Program-made: the position numbers and the translations under genes
Shown: one piece after another, positions 18,129 through 27,559 of the stretch
Numbering within the stretch: position 1 is the stretch's first letter
How the letters are laid out: the number at the start of each line of letters is the position of its first letter
Source: Trinickia symbiotica
GTDB taxonomy: Bacteria; Pseudomonadota; Gammaproteobacteria; Burkholderiales; Burkholderiaceae
Assembly: GCF_002934455.1 (NCBI RefSeq)
Contig: NZ_PTIR01000032.1
Coordinates: 1-45,641, forward strand
DNA: 45,641 bases
Reading direction: 5' to 3'
The notes under the pieces: generated by a model
What the model saw: only the letters and a program-made list of their open reading frames with translations
Told to the model about the DNA's origin: nothing
Database searches by the model: none

Positions 18129-18285
18129 GCGGTGCCTATGTTTTGTGGGGGGGGACGTGACCTGGGCTTTAAATGCGGAGCGCAAGCCGATCGGCGGGAT
18201 CGAGCACGTATAGGCTTGTCGAGCAGTGCGTTCGGCATCGAAATCGCCTTGCGGCCTGAAGCGAACGTGGCACGAGGGATGTCGC

Positions 18286-19422
18286 TTATGGCGGCTCTTT
18301 CGCGACGTTGCCCGCTTCCATCAGGAAGCGATATAGATCACGCTCGTCGGGCTCTTGCTTGCGTTCGGTCGCGTGGTGGCGGATCCGTTTGAGCAGAACC
18401 GGTACGAGCCGCTCACTGAGCGTCAGGCCGAGCGCGCCATAGGCTTGGCGCACGCTTTGCGAACCGGAGTGCTTGCCTAGCACGAGCGAGCGCTTGCGGC
18501 CAAGTTCGGCCGGATCGAAGCCCTCGTACGTAGCGGGATTCTTCGCAAGACCGTCGGCACGGATCCCCGATTCGTGCGTGAAAGCACCACTTCCTACGAT
18601 GCTCTTGCCAAACGCAACGGTCCTGCCCGAGGCATGTTCGACGAGCCGCGAAAGGCCGACGAGCGCCGTCGTATCAACGCCTGTGTCCCGGCCGAGAAGA
18701 TGGCGCGCGGCCATCACGACTTCTTCGAGCGATGCATTGCCCGCTCGCTCGCCGAGGCCGTTGACGGCCGTGTTCGCATGTGTGGCGCCGGCACGTAGCG
18801 CGGCAAGCGTGTTTGCAGTCGCGAGCCCTAGATCATCGTGCGCATGAATCTCGATCTCGATATCAACCGCGTCGCGCAGCCGCGCGATTGCCTCATAGGT
18901 GGAGAATGGATCGAGTACACCGACTGTGTCCGAGAAGCGGATCCGCTGTGCACCGCAATTCTGGGCGAGCCACGAGACTTGGGCAACGAATGCGGGATCC
19001 GCGCGCGACGCGTCTTCTGCGCCGAGCGACACCTTGAGGCCGTCCTTCACTGCCTCGCCGACCACTCGCCTGATTTGTGCAAACACCCATGTTCGTGGCT
19101 GCCGCAGCTTGTACTGCAAGTGAGTGTCAGATACTGGGATGGACAGGTGAACGATGTCGGGATTGCAGTACAGCGCGGCAGCTAGATCGCTGAGCGTTAG
19201 CCGGCCCCATACCATAACTCTGGCTTGGAGACGCAAGTCCACAATTGCTTGAATGCACGCAATTTCCTCCGGCCCCATCGAGGGAATACCGACTTCGAGC
19301 TCGGGGACGCCAGCCCCAGATAGCGCGGTCGCGATTGCGCATTTCTCTGCGACAGTGAATGCTACGCCGGCAGCCTGCTCGCCGTCGCGCAAGGTCGTGT
19401 CGTTGATGATCGGAGTCGACAT
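18286..19422 (-). CDS. nifV: NifV homocitrate synthase (canonical copy)
   Basis: Condenses acetyl-CoA with 2-oxoglutarate to give R-homocitrate, the organic ligand of FeMo-cofactor. All key motifs are present: [11 protein letters not shown] with the catalytic Arg12, [16 protein letters not shown], and [12 protein letters not shown]. At 378 residues it is a normal NifV. It is the only intact one of three nifV-like copies in the window. It has its own -24/-12 promoter and an exact NifA binding site upstream, divergent from nifA. Most nodule-dependent alpha-rhizobia lack nifV and use plant homocitrate, so this gene suggests nitrogen fixation outside nodules is possible. Confidence 0.95.
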   Translation of the reverse strand: MSTPIINDTTLRDGEQAAGVAFTVAEKCAIATALSGAGVPELEVGIPSMGPEEIACIQAIVDLRLQARVMVWGRLTLSDLAAALYCNPDIVHLSIPVSDTHLQYKLRQPRTWVFAQIRRVVGEAVKDGLKVSLGAEDASRADPAFVAQVSWLAQNCGAQRIRFSDTVGVLDPFSTYEAIARLRDAVDIEIEIHAHDDLGLATANTLAALRAGATHANTAVNGLGERAGNASLEEVVMAARHLLGRDTGVDTTALVGLSRLVEHASGRTVAFGKSIVGSGAFTHESGIRADGLAKNPATYEGFDPAELGRKRSLVLGKHSGSQSVRQAYGALGLTLSERLVPVLLKRIRHHATERKQEPDERDLYRFLMEAGNVAKEPP

Positions 19423-19455
19423 GGGTGCGGTCCCTCGAGTCTTTGCGGTTGTACC

Positions 19456-19471
19456 TGCAAGGTGCGGGCCA
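19456..19471 (-). promoter_or_regulatory. sigma-54 promoter of nifV
   Basis: On the minus strand TGGCCCGCACCTTGCA matches the -24/-12 consensus TGGCAC-N5-TTGCA, with GG and GC separated by exactly 10 bases. It lies 34 bases before the nifV start. Confidence 0.85.
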
Positions 19472-19527
19472 ACCCTCTCTTGGCGCTACGAGTCCGAGCG
19501 ACAATCAGGACGTCGTCATGTCGTGAG

Positions 19528-19543
19528 TGTCTTGTTCCCGACA
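19528..19543. promoter_or_regulatory. NifA upstream activator sequence for nifV
   Basis: TGT-CTTGTTCCCG-ACA is an exact TGT-N10-ACA NifA binding site, roughly 90 bases upstream of the predicted nifV transcription start, the usual distance. As the motif is palindromic it could also serve the divergent nifA. I saw no -24/-12 promoter in front of nifA. Confidence 0.8.
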
Positions 19544-19832
19544 ATTTTCTTCATCATTTCGCCCATTGTGGAGCGGATTCGAAATGAATTAGATAGAGGA
19601 AGTCGCACGGTCCCGCCAGCACTTTTTCGGTTAGCATCGTGGACTCAGTGAAACGTGTTGTTGTCTTTGTCGTTCATTTCCGACATTGCAACGGCGATTT
19701 TGTTGTCGGCTTCGTGGATGCACGTGCCCGCGCCGTCCAGATTCGTACGAACCGGTACGGATTGTGGCTTGCAACGGCGTCTGGCATGCGCACAATGATC
19801 CCGGAGAGCCCATCGCTGGAGCGAAAAAACCC

Positions 19833-21503
19833 ATGCCGAACATCCATGCCAAAGCGACTTCTTGTGATTTCGATGTGATCTATGAAATATGCAAGACGCT
19901 CATCTCATCGGAGGACGTGAGGCAGACATTCGATACGTCGTTGCGTTACATGGCATATGCGCTCGGCTGGCGTTCCGCGTTCATTGCCATTGCAGAGTCA
20001 GACGGACGTTTGCGGGGTCTATGCAGCACGGGGCTGCAGGAGGACTGGCGGCAGCGCGTATGCTTTCTGCCCGGCGAGGGGATCGTCGGACGGATTTACA
20101 CGATCGGGTCGCCCGTAATCGTGCCCGCGGTGCGCGACGAGCCGATGTTCCTCGACCGCACAGGGGGCGCGGGTGCGCCCGACGATGAGAGCGTGGCCCT
20201 GCTCGCGGTGCCGATTCGGCACGAATGGCGCCCTCTGGGTGTGCTGGTCGCATTCTGCGAGAATCCAGGCGGCAACCGCCTGTTGGCGAGCGACCTGCAC
20301 CTGATGAAGGTGGTTGCGACGCCGATGGCGCAGGCGCTTTTGCTCCATCTGGGGGCGAGCACGACGCGCGGCGGCAAGCAGGACGAAGTCTGGCGCATCC
20401 GGAAGACGGTCCGTCCCGTTCTGCAGCTCGACCAAGTGGTCGGTACGTCCGCACCGATGCAGGAGGTATTCGGACAGGTCCATCAGGTCGCGCCGACGCG
20501 CACAACGGTGCTATTACGCGGCGAGAGCGGCACCGGCAAAGAAGTGATCGCACGTGCGATTCACCGCCTGTCACCGCGCAAGGAGCAACCATTCGTCTCG
20601 GTCAACTGTGCGGCGCTCACGGAATCGCTGCTGGAGAGCGAGCTGTTTGGCCATGAAAAAGGCGCGTTCACGGGTGCGCAATGTCAACGCAAGGGACGAT
20701 TCGAACTGGCGCAGGGCGGGACTCTCTTCCTCGATGAGATCGGCGATATTTCGCCGTCCTTCCAGGCAAAACTTTTGCGCGTGTTGCAGGAGCGCGAGTT
20801 CGAACGAGTGGGCGGCGTGAGACCAGTGAAAGTCGACGTGAGGCTGATCTTTGCCACCAATCGAAATCTAGAGCGGATGGTGAGGGACGGCGAGTTCCGT
20901 GCGGATCTGTACTACCGGATCAACGTCGTCAGTATTCCATTGCCGCCGCTGCGCGAGCGGCGCGACGACATTCCCGCGATGGCGCAGCACTTTCTCGATC
21001 GCTTCAATCGCGACCACGGTCGCTCGCTGTGCTTCAGCGATGACGCGATGCGCGTGCTGATGAGCTGTCATTGGCCCGGTAACGTACGCGAGCTCGAGAA
21101 TTGCGTTGAGCGTACGGCGACAATGACGCATCATGACACGATCGATCGCCTCTCATTCCTCTGCGAGTCCGATCGATGCACGGCGAAAGTGTTGCACCAT
21201 ATCCAGCGAGAGGACGCCGTGCGCCCTGCAGGCACGTCAGACATCTCAATTAGCGAAGTGCCAGACTCCCTGCGGAGCGCCGCGATGCCACCATCGAGCA
21301 GGGTCAATGGCACTGATCGCGATCACGTAGGGCTCAACCTGCCGAACGGCGACGACAGGCCGGATGGCGAGCGCGAACGGCTCATTTGGGCGATGGAGCG
21401 CTGCGGCTGGGTGCAGGCGAAGGCGGCGCGGCTTCTCAAAATCACGCCGCGACAGATCGGCTACGCACTGCGCAAGCACGGGATCAAGGTACGGCGCTTC
21501 TGA
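19833..21503 (+). CDS. nifA: NifA, sigma-54 activator of nitrogen fixation genes
   Basis: Master activator of nif and fix promoters. Domains of the 556-residue protein: N-terminal GAF (about 20-175), AAA+ with Walker A GESGTGKE (230-237), the sigma-54-contacting GAFTGA (277-282), Walker B LFLDEIGD, and a C-terminal helix-turn-helix ([22 protein letters not shown]). Cys412-x11-Cys424-x19-Cys444-x4-Cys449 is the cysteine pattern of the oxygen-sensitive NifA class, as in Bradyrhizobium. Activity should therefore be lost in air and not need NifL, and no nifL is seen. The chosen start has GGAG 11 bases upstream. The open frame extends a further 49 codons without family similarity. Confidence 0.95.
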   Translation: MPNIHAKATSCDFDVIYEICKTLISSEDVRQTFDTSLRYMAYALGWRSAFIAIAESDGRLRGLCSTGLQEDWRQRVCFLPGEGIVGRIYTIGSPVIVPAVRDEPMFLDRTGGAGAPDDESVALLAVPIRHEWRPLGVLVAFCENPGGNRLLASDLHLMKVVATPMAQALLLHLGASTTRGGKQDEVWRIRKTVRPVLQLDQVVGTSAPMQEVFGQVHQVAPTRTTVLLRGESGTGKEVIARAIHRLSPRKEQPFVSVNCAALTESLLESELFGHEKGAFTGAQCQRKGRFELAQGGTLFLDEIGDISPSFQAKLLRVLQEREFERVGGVRPVKVDVRLIFATNRNLERMVRDGEFRADLYYRINVVSIPLPPLRERRDDIPAMAQHFLDRFNRDHGRSLCFSDDAMRVLMSCHWPGNVRELENCVERTATMTHHDTIDRLSFLCESDRCTAKVLHHIQREDAVRPAGTSDISISEVPDSLRSAAMPPSSRVNGTDRDHVGLNLPNGDDRPDGERERLIWAMERCGWVQAKAARLLKITPRQIGYALRKHGIKVRRF

Positions 21504-21641
21504 TCGTCAGCGACGCGCACCGTGTGCTCTCCGCCATGCGGCAAGTGAACTGCGCCTCGCACGCCGTTGGATGTGGGCGGAGTTGACTTGCGTTGTGTAC
21601 TTTGTAACGGCGTCGCTAAATGCACGGGAGGTATTGTCGCT

Positions 21642-21657
21642 TGGCACGGATCTGGCG
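21642..21657 (+). promoter_or_regulatory. sigma-54 promoter of the ferredoxin gene
   Basis: TGGCACGGATCTGGCG has the full TGGCAC -24 box and a GC exactly 10 bases after GG (-12 box TGGC instead of TTGC). It lies 40 bases before the ferredoxin start. A near-match NifA site, TGT-N10-ACG, is at 21594-21609. Confidence 0.78.
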
Positions 21658-21696
21658 TCGGTGATCCGATAGATCATATCGACAAGGAGCATCTCC

Positions 21697-21891
21697 ATGA
21701 GCCTCAAGATTGTTGCGTCAACCTGCACAGGCTGCTCGGCTTGCGAGCCGCAATGTCCGAACGTCGCGATCACCGAGAAAGGCGGTGTGTTTGCCATCGA
21801 CCCGAAGAAGTGCACGGAATGCGAAGGCCACTTCGATAGTCCGCAGTGCGTCGCTGTGTGCCCTGTGGACGGGTGCATAGTGCACTGTTAA
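21697..21891 (+). CDS. fdxN: 2[4Fe-4S] ferredoxin (FdxN-type)
   Basis: Small 64-residue bacterial-type ferredoxin with two cluster motifs: Cys10-x2-Cys13-x2-Cys16-x3-Cys20-Pro, and Cys39-x2-Cys42-x8-Cys51-x3-Cys55-Pro. The longer insert in the second motif is the mark of nif-linked FdxN ferredoxins. It probably donates electrons to nitrogenase or to NifB. It sits between nifA and the ArsC-like gene with its own sigma-54 promoter, and AAGGAG precedes the start. In many rhizobia fdxN follows nifB. Here nifB is 12.6 kb away. Confidence 0.9.
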   Translation: MSLKIVASTCTGCSACEPQCPNVAITEKGGVFAIDPKKCTECEGHFDSPQCVAVCPVDGCIVHC

Positions 21892-21945
21892 TCCCCGATC
21901 TTCGATTGGGTCGCGGTTGAGCGATCATCTGCCGCGCTGCAGCCT

Positions 21946-22452
21946 TTACCCGCGCCACTCGTCATCAAGGTTGCGTTGAATTCCCCTCTTGCACGCGGTG
22001 CTGGAGTCGTCGCGGAGCGGCTCCGAGGATACTCGCGTGCAGTTCGCCGCCGAACGGTCTCCGAGCGGACAGTTGCCGCCGATCTGGGCCTCCTTCAGTG
22101 GGCCGAGCCCAATCCACGCGTCCACATGCTCGGCATCGAAACCGACTACCCGCATGCCGCTAGCTTCCATCAGTGGACGGCGGATCAAAAGCGGTTCGGC
22201 AAGGAGGCACGCGAGCGCGCTTGCAGCATCCAGCAATTCGGGCGCGAGCCGACCCGACTTTATCTCGGGCGCCGCGCGGTTGAACCATTCGGGAACAAGC
22301 AGCGGCTCGAGGAAGGCGAACAGCGTTTTTGGCGTCCATGGCCAGCGCAGCAGATTGCGCACCTCGAGTGTGTGCCCGGCGGCGATGAGTAGCGCCTTCT
22401 GCGCCGCATTCGCGCTGCAGCCGGGTTTTTCGTAAAAAATCACGTGCGTCAT
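21946..22452 (-). CDS. ArsC-like nitrogenase-associated protein
   Basis: A 168-residue protein of the arsenate reductase-like, thioredoxin-fold family. It starts MTHVIFYEKPGCSANAAQKALLIAAGH, with a single Cys in the position of the ArsC active site, then RRPLMEASGMRVVGFD, typical of the nitrogenase-associated members often found beside nif genes (sometimes called NifO). The exact role is not known; influence on molybdenum or electron use has been proposed in other bacteria. It starts 12 bases after the ankyrin gene on the same strand, so it is probably transcribed from the same sigma-54 promoter. The last 40 residues are low in family similarity. Confidence 0.84.
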   Translation of the reverse strand: MTHVIFYEKPGCSANAAQKALLIAAGHTLEVRNLLRWPWTPKTLFAFLEPLLVPEWFNRAAPEIKSGRLAPELLDAASALACLLAEPLLIRRPLMEASGMRVVGFDAEHVDAWIGLGPLKEAQIGGNCPLGDRSAANCTRVSSEPLRDDSSTACKRGIQRNLDDEWRG

Positions 22453-22464
22453 TTCGGATCGATT

Positions 22465-23139
22465 TCAGCGGAATGATTTCACGGTTGGCCTTCGTGTAGG
22501 ACGAGCGCAAAATTCGTGATCTTGAGATGCGCCGGTATGGTAAGAACTGTCATTGGCACTGCGGTATGCAGCAAATCTCGACACCGATAGCATGAGTCCA
22601 CAGTACGGCATCTGCCGGCGATCGACCGGAAGCGTCGCGCACGGCAAGTCAAGGTCGCGGTCTGCCAAGATGTCCATCGCGCTGCGTCCGTCCGGCGCGC
22701 ATAGTGTGACATTCGCGCCTTGCGCAATTAGCAACCGCATTACCTCGGTCCTGCCGTTCGCCGCTGCCTGCATGAGGCACGTGATACCGTCATCGTTCGC
22801 GTGGTCAATATCGATACCTGCATCGACGAGGCGAACGATCGATGCAGGTGAACCGCCGGTACTCGCATACCAAAGCGCGTTGTTGCCGGCGTCGTCGACC
22901 GCATAGATCTGCAAGCCAAGCGCGATGAGCGCGTTCATCACAGCGTGATCGTCTTGTCGCACGGCTAGCATCAATGGCGTAAGGCCGTTGACGCTGCGCG
23001 AAAGGGGATGAGGAAAGTCGTTCCGCGCGAGCCAAGTCGCGACTAGCGCGGGGAGAGGTGTCGCGTCATTGTCGGCGCGCAGTGCTCGCTCCGTGTCGGT
23101 GTCTCTTGATAGCGGTGTGAGAGGAAAAGGCATATTCAT
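22465..23139 (-). CDS. ankyrin-repeat protein
   Basis: A 224-residue soluble protein with about four ankyrin repeats: NGLTPLMLAVRQDDHAVMNALIALG, DDAGNNALWYASTGGSPASIVRLVDAG, DDGITCLMQAAANGRTEVMRLLIAQG, and a partial one at APDGRSAMDILADRD. Ankyrin proteins occur in nif clusters of several proteobacteria, but the partner is unknown to me. It has a strong sigma-54 promoter and shares a NifA site with divergent nifE. Two in-frame ATGs (23139, 23133) are possible; AGGA is better spaced for the second. The C-terminal 40 residues lack repeats. Confidence 0.83.
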   Translation of the reverse strand: MNMPFPLTPLSRDTDTERALRADNDATPLPALVATWLARNDFPHPLSRSVNGLTPLMLAVRQDDHAVMNALIALGLQIYAVDDAGNNALWYASTGGSPASIVRLVDAGIDIDHANDDGITCLMQAAANGRTEVMRLLIAQGANVTLCAPDGRSAMDILADRDLDLPCATLPVDRRQMPYCGLMLSVSRFAAYRSANDSSYHTGASQDHEFCARPTRRPTVKSFR

Positions 23140-23221
23140 GGTCCTGTTGCAGTTGTAAGGTGGCGTCTGAGCCACGGGCGGGACGACTAAAGCGTGTGGG
23201 TGTGTTGGTGGCCAGCGCTGG

Positions 23222-23237
23222 CGCAACCACCATGCCA
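23222..23237 (-). promoter_or_regulatory. sigma-54 promoter of the ankyrin / ArsC-like pair
   Basis: Minus-strand TGGCATGGTGGTTGCG fits TGGCAC-N5-TTGC with GG-N10-GC spacing. It lies about 85 bases before the ankyrin gene start. Confidence 0.85.
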
Positions 23238-23320
23238 ATCGACCCAATGCCACTCAGAGCGCGAGACGCGGGTTCAGCGGTCAGAGCGTGCGTTCCCTTC
23301 GCGACAAGGACTGCTCCGAT

Positions 23321-23336
23321 TGTGCGGAAGCTGACA
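23321..23336. promoter_or_regulatory. NifA upstream activator sequence shared by nifE and the ankyrin gene
   Basis: TGT-GCGGAAGCTG-ACA is an exact TGT-N10-ACA site. It stands between the two divergent sigma-54 promoters, about 115 to 145 bases upstream of each predicted start, so one site could serve both. Confidence 0.82.
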
Positions 23337-23448
23337 TCGGAAGCGCAAGACACGACAGTCGCGCTCGCATCCCAATGTAGCTATCGAGGAGGACAACCGG
23401 AGAGAGGACCAAGCGGCGCAGCGGCGCGTTCCGCGCTGACGGAAATCA

Positions 23449-23464
23449 TGGTGCGGAACTTGCG
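23449..23464 (+). promoter_or_regulatory. sigma-54 promoter of nifE
   Basis: TGGTGCGGAACTTGCG matches the -24/-12 consensus with GG-N10-GC spacing, 33 bases before the nifE start. Confidence 0.87.
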
Positions 23465-23496
23465 AGTTGGTGCGGACCAGATAGTCAGGAGCTTGT

Positions 23497-24996
23497 ATGT
23501 CTGCCTCCCTCAAGGCAAAGATTGCCGAGGTCTTCGACGAACGCGGTTGCGAAAGGAACCAAGCCAAAAGCGAGAAGGAGCGCAAGACCGGCTGCACGAG
23601 GCAGCTCTCGCCAGGCGCGTCAGCGGGCGGCTGTGCGTTCGACGGCGCAAAGGTCGCGCTGCAGCCAGTCGTCGACGTGGCGCACCTCGTGCACGGGCCG
23701 ATCGCGTGCGAAGGAAATTCCTGGGATAACCGCAATGCAGCATCGTCGGGCTCGACGCTCTATCGCACTGGCTTCACGACTGACATTAATGAACTCGACG
23801 TCGTATACGGCGGTGAGAGGCGGCTGTTCAGGAGCGTGCGCGAAATCATTGAGAAATACGACCCGCCCGCCGTGTTCGTCTATCAGACCTGCGTGACCGC
23901 GTTAATCGGCGACGACGTCGAGGCGGTTTGCAAGCGGGCGTCAGAAAAGTTCGGCAAACCCGTCGTTCCGGTGAACGCGCCCGGCTTCGCGGGCTCGAAG
24001 AATCTCGGTAACAAGCTCGGCGCCGAGGCGATTCTCGATTACGTGATCGGCACACGTGAGCCGGCACACACGACGTCATTCGACATCAACATCATCGGCG
24101 AATACAACCTGTCGGGCGAACTGTGGCAGACGAAGCCGCTCCTCGACGCTCTCGGTATTCGTATTCTTTCGTGCATTTCTGGCAACGGCCGATACGGCGA
24201 GATCGCGACTTCGCACCGGGCTAAGGTCAACGTGATGGTGTGCTCGAAGTCAATGATCAACATCGCGACGAAGATGGAGCAGCGCTACGGTATTCCGTAT
24301 TTCGAGGGCTCCTTCTATGGGATAGGCGACGTAAGCGACACGCTGCGCCAGATGGTGAGGCTGCTGGTGCAACAGGGCGCACCCGATGACCTGATCGGGC
24401 GGACAGAGCGCCTGATTGCGGCAGAAGAGGCTCGGGCGTGGGGGCGGATCGCGCGGTACCGCAAGCGCCTGCAGGGCAAACGCGTACTGCTTATTACGGG
24501 CGGTGTGAAGTCGTGGTCTGTTGTCGCCGCGCTGCAGGAGGTCGGGCTCGAGATTGTCGGCACAAGCGTAAAGAAGAGTACCAAGGAGGATAGAGAGAGG
24601 ATCCACGAGATTATGGGCGACGGTGCGCAGATGATCGACAATATGGCGCCACACGAGATGTACAAGATGCTGCGCGACGCAAGGGCCGACATCATGTTGT
24701 CCGGCGGGCGTTCGCAATTCGTTGCGCTGAAGGCGCGCATGCCCTGGCTCGATATCAACCAGGAGCGCCATCATCCATACGCCGGGTATGAGGGAATCGT
24801 CGAACTGGTGTGCGAAATCGACCGCGCGATGCACAACCCCGTTTGGCAGCAGGTCCGTATCCCGGCGCCGTGGGGGGACGACGGCGAGACGCTCGATGCC
24901 GTGCAGCGACAGGTACCCGAGCTCCCCACGCCCGTGCCGCCGCTGGAAAGCGTGCGCGCCCGCGCAGTAGGTGTCGAGTCGGCCTTCGCGTCTTAA
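23497..24996 (+). CDS. nifE: NifE, FeMo-cofactor scaffold subunit
   Basis: Alpha-like subunit of the NifEN scaffold, on which the NifB-made Fe-S core is turned into FeMo-cofactor with Mo and homocitrate. Cluster-ligating cysteines are seen in GGCAFDGAKVALQPV and HGPIACEGNSWDNR, a NifD-like fold region in VYQTCVTALIGDDVEAV, and the family blocks NIIGEYNLSGE and PWLDINQERHHPYAGY. 499 residues is normal with a slightly long tail. AGGAG is 5 bases from the ATG. It heads the operon nifE-N-X-DUF269-CCE_0567-ferredoxin-nifQ. Confidence 0.96.
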   Translation: MSASLKAKIAEVFDERGCERNQAKSEKERKTGCTRQLSPGASAGGCAFDGAKVALQPVVDVAHLVHGPIACEGNSWDNRNAASSGSTLYRTGFTTDINELDVVYGGERRLFRSVREIIEKYDPPAVFVYQTCVTALIGDDVEAVCKRASEKFGKPVVPVNAPGFAGSKNLGNKLGAEAILDYVIGTREPAHTTSFDINIIGEYNLSGELWQTKPLLDALGIRILSCISGNGRYGEIATSHRAKVNVMVCSKSMINIATKMEQRYGIPYFEGSFYGIGDVSDTLRQMVRLLVQQGAPDDLIGRTERLIAAEEARAWGRIARYRKRLQGKRVLLITGGVKSWSVVAALQEVGLEIVGTSVKKSTKEDRERIHEIMGDGAQMIDNMAPHEMYKMLRDARADIMLSGGRSQFVALKARMPWLDINQERHHPYAGYEGIVELVCEIDRAMHNPVWQQVRIPAPWGDDGETLDAVQRQVPELPTPVPPLESVRARAVGVESAFAS

Positions 24997-25017
24997 GCAC
25001 AGCGGGGAGCGGAGACA

Positions 25018-26433
25018 ATGGCTGTCGTTGTCGAATCCAACAAGGCGTGTGCGGTCAACCCACTGAAGATGAGCCAGCCGTTAGGCGCGTGCTATGCGTT
25101 CATGGGGCTCGACGCGTGCATGCCGGTGATGCATGGTTCCCAGGGGTGTACGTCGTTCGGTCTCGTGCTGATGGTGCGCCATTTCAAGGAGGCTATCCCC
25201 CTGCAGACTACTGCAATGAACGAGGTCACGACCATTCTTGGCGGATACGACAACGTCGAAACAGCACTGTTGAATATCCACAAACGCGCGGCGCCAAAGG
25301 TCATTGCAGTCTGCTCGACAGGGCTCACTGAAACAAAGGGCGACGATGTCGAGGGCTATCTCGCGATGGTGCGCAAGCGCAAGCCAGAGCTGGATAGCAC
25401 TGAGGTCATCTACGTGTCGACGCCAGACTATGTCGGTGGCTTCGAGGATGGCTATAGTCGTGCGCTCGGCGCGATCGTGAAGGCATTGGTAAAGCCGTTG
25501 CCGCGCGTCGCGAGGCAGGTAACGGTGCTGCCCGGTAGCCATCTGTCGCCGGGCGACATCGACGAACTGCGCACAACCATCAGCGCGTTCGGGCTCGATG
25601 CAATCGTGCTGCCGGACCTGTCTGGCTCGCTCGACGGTCACATCCCTCAGGACTGGCGCGGCACGACGCTTGGCGGTACGACGCTAGATCGGATACGTGC
25701 TGCCGGTGCATCGGCATTGACAATCGGCGTGGGCGAGCAGACCCGCGAGGGGGCTCAGGCGCTAGAGGCGCTGGCAGGTACGCCGTTCGAAATCTTCGAG
25801 CGGCTCACCGGACTGGAACCAAACGATCGGTTGCTACATCGCCTTGCTCAGCTGTCGGGCCGGTCGGTTCCTGCAAAGTACTGCCGGCAACGTAGCCAAC
25901 TGCTGGATGCAATGCTCGACGGACACTTCTACACGGGCGGCATCAAGGTGGCGCTCGGCGCCGAGCCGGACCTGCTGCTCGCGCTCGGTTCACTGCTGCA
26001 CGAGATGGGCGCCGAACTATCGGTCTGCGTCAGCACGACCGCGTCGCCATCGCACGCACTTCTGCCTGCAAGCGAAGTCGTGCTCGGCGATCTCGAAGAC
26101 ATAGAGAGCGCCGCAAGCGGCTGCGATCTCCTTATCACAAATTCCCACGGTCGGCAGATGGCAGAGCGCCTCAGCAAGCCGCTCATGCGCGTAGGCTTTC
26201 CCGTGTTCGACAGGATCGGAAATGCTCACCGCTGCCAAGTCGGCTACCGAGGCACGATGAACCTCATCTTCGAGGTCGCAAACCTGATGATCGAGCAGAT
26301 TCCTCGCTACGGCCCCGCCGACTGGGCGCTTGCGCAGTCGGCGGCTGATCTGGCCGCGCGCGATCCCGCCCGAGGAGTAGAGATTCCGGTCGCTGCGACC
26401 GGCTACGAATGTTACGAGGAGCCCACCCCATGA
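25018..26433 (+). CDS. nifN: NifN, FeMo-cofactor scaffold subunit
   Basis: Beta-like subunit of NifEN. It shows MSQPLGACYAFMGLDACMPVMHGSQGCTSFGLVLMVRHF, the NifK/NifN-type N-terminal block with its cysteines, then EVTTILGGYDNVETALLNI and VCSTGLTETKGDDV. 471 residues is the usual length. It starts 21 bases after nifE, with GGAGCGGAGA upstream, and its stop codon overlaps the nifX start by four bases (ATGA). Confidence 0.96.
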   Translation: MAVVVESNKACAVNPLKMSQPLGACYAFMGLDACMPVMHGSQGCTSFGLVLMVRHFKEAIPLQTTAMNEVTTILGGYDNVETALLNIHKRAAPKVIAVCSTGLTETKGDDVEGYLAMVRKRKPELDSTEVIYVSTPDYVGGFEDGYSRALGAIVKALVKPLPRVARQVTVLPGSHLSPGDIDELRTTISAFGLDAIVLPDLSGSLDGHIPQDWRGTTLGGTTLDRIRAAGASALTIGVGEQTREGAQALEALAGTPFEIFERLTGLEPNDRLLHRLAQLSGRSVPAKYCRQRSQLLDAMLDGHFYTGGIKVALGAEPDLLLALGSLLHEMGAELSVCVSTTASPSHALLPASEVVLGDLEDIESAASGCDLLITNSHGRQMAERLSKPLMRVGFPVFDRIGNAHRCQVGYRGTMNLIFEVANLMIEQIPRYGPADWALAQSAADLAARDPARGVEIPVAATGYECYEEPTP

Positions 26434-26846
26434 AAATCGCATTTGCAACTCAGGACAAAGTGCACATCGACGCACACTTCGGCTCGGCGAAGACTATTGT
26501 CACGTACGACGTGACGACCGACGGCCATAAGTTTGTCCAGGCGTTCGACTTCGGCGGCGATCTGGAGGAGGACGGTGACGACGACAAGCTCGCGCCCAAG
26601 CTCGAGGCCGTCCGAGACTGCGCGATCCTGTATGTCGCCGCGATTGGCGGCGCGGGGGCGGCGCGCGTCGTGGCGCTAAAGATCCATCCGATCAAGGTGC
26701 CGCGGGCAGAGCTGATCGAAGATGTTCTCGAGAAGGTGAGCGGCGTGCTGAAAGGTACGCCACCGCCCTGGCTGCGCAAAGCGCTCGCGAAGGACCGGCC
26801 GCGGTCGTACGATTTTGCTCAGGACGACGAGGTAGCTCATGAGTGA
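26430..26846 (+). CDS. nifX: NifX, FeMo-cofactor carrier
   Basis: Small cytoplasmic protein that binds and passes FeMo-cofactor precursors between NifB and NifEN. The N-terminus [22 protein letters not shown] and the block [27 protein letters not shown] are typical of the NifX/NifY/VnfX fold, also found as the tail of NifB. 138 residues. It overlaps nifN by four bases and the next gene by eight, so translation is tightly coupled. An upstream in-frame start would fall inside nifN and is not needed. Confidence 0.94.
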   Translation: MKIAFATQDKVHIDAHFGSAKTIVTYDVTTDGHKFVQAFDFGGDLEEDGDDDKLAPKLEAVRDCAILYVAAIGGAGAARVVALKIHPIKVPRAELIEDVLEKVSGVLKGTPPPWLRKALAKDRPRSYDFAQDDEVAHE

Positions 26847-27333
26847 AGGCAATCTTGAGAAGGACGCCGTCGATGCGGCGAGCGAAGAGGTGCTTCTTGC
26901 AACCCCGTTCGTCCAGCAGCTGGTCTGGCAGCTGCGTGCGCAGCTGCCCCACGGCTCGTGGAATGGGAAAAGCGACCAGAGATTGCTGAAGCCGTACATC
27001 CTGACCGCGGAAGAGCGTCGCGCGATTCCGATCGTGGGCGACCCGAATCCCGAGACGCTCTTGCGGCTGGAGCTGTTCTATAACGCAATCGCGGTGGCGA
27101 TTGAACTCGAAACTGGACAGATGGTCTCGCCGATGACGAAGATGAGCCATGAGGGCTTCGGGCGGATAGTGCTGATTGCGGGCCGGCTTGTGGTCGTCAA
27201 CAAGCAGCTGCGCGAAGTGCACCGCTTCGGTTTTCCGTCGCTCGAGAAGCTGGCCAAGGCGGGCAGCAACCTGGTGAGTGAATCCATCGAAATGATCTGC
27301 GCCTGGCCGGCGGTTGCCAAGTACGGCGTGTGA
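26839..27333 (+). CDS. NifX-associated protein (DUF269)
   Basis: 164-residue protein of the NifX-associated family (DUF269), always found with nifENX. Typical blocks: [44 protein letters not shown], and [25 protein letters not shown]. The function is not firmly known; it is thought to help cofactor handling. It overlaps nifX by eight bases, and its stop overlaps the following ATG (TGATG). Confidence 0.93.
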   Translation: MSEGNLEKDAVDAASEEVLLATPFVQQLVWQLRAQLPHGSWNGKSDQRLLKPYILTAEERRAIPIVGDPNPETLLRLELFYNAIAVAIELETGQMVSPMTKMSHEGFGRIVLIAGRLVVVNKQLREVHRFGFPSLEKLAKAGSNLVSESIEMICAWPAVAKYGV

Positions 27334-27542
27334 TGAGCGAGGAAATGATGAACACTACGGAAGTCATGAAGGCACGCCTCAAAAGGCTCCATGCACAGGC
27401 CCTGGAAGCGAAGTTTGAGCTGCACGATCTATCTGAGGAACTGCCGACGAATTGGGAGCGGATTCTGGCGGTTGCGCAGCGCTGCTACGACGCTCACGCT
27501 GCGCTGATGGAAGCGCGCAAGGCCGCAGCGGCGTCGGCGTGA
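27333..27542 (+). CDS. CCE_0567-family small protein
   Basis: 69-residue, mostly helical protein of the CCE_0567 (DUF683) family, a constant member between the NifX-associated gene and the ferredoxin in many nif clusters. The helical hairpin KARLKRLHAQALEAKFELHDLSEELPTNWERI is characteristic. The biochemical role is unknown. The first ATG overlaps the previous stop codon; internal ATGs at 27345 and 27348 lie behind GAGGAA and could be the real start. Confidence 0.87.
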   Translation: MSEEMMNTTEVMKARLKRLHAQALEAKFELHDLSEELPTNWERILAVAQRCYDAHAALMEARKAAAASA

Positions 27543-27559
27543 CCGTGCGGGAGATTGAC

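Noticed and set aside
25081-25641. Open frame opposite nifN
   Set aside because: Antisense to a well-conserved gene, no motif.
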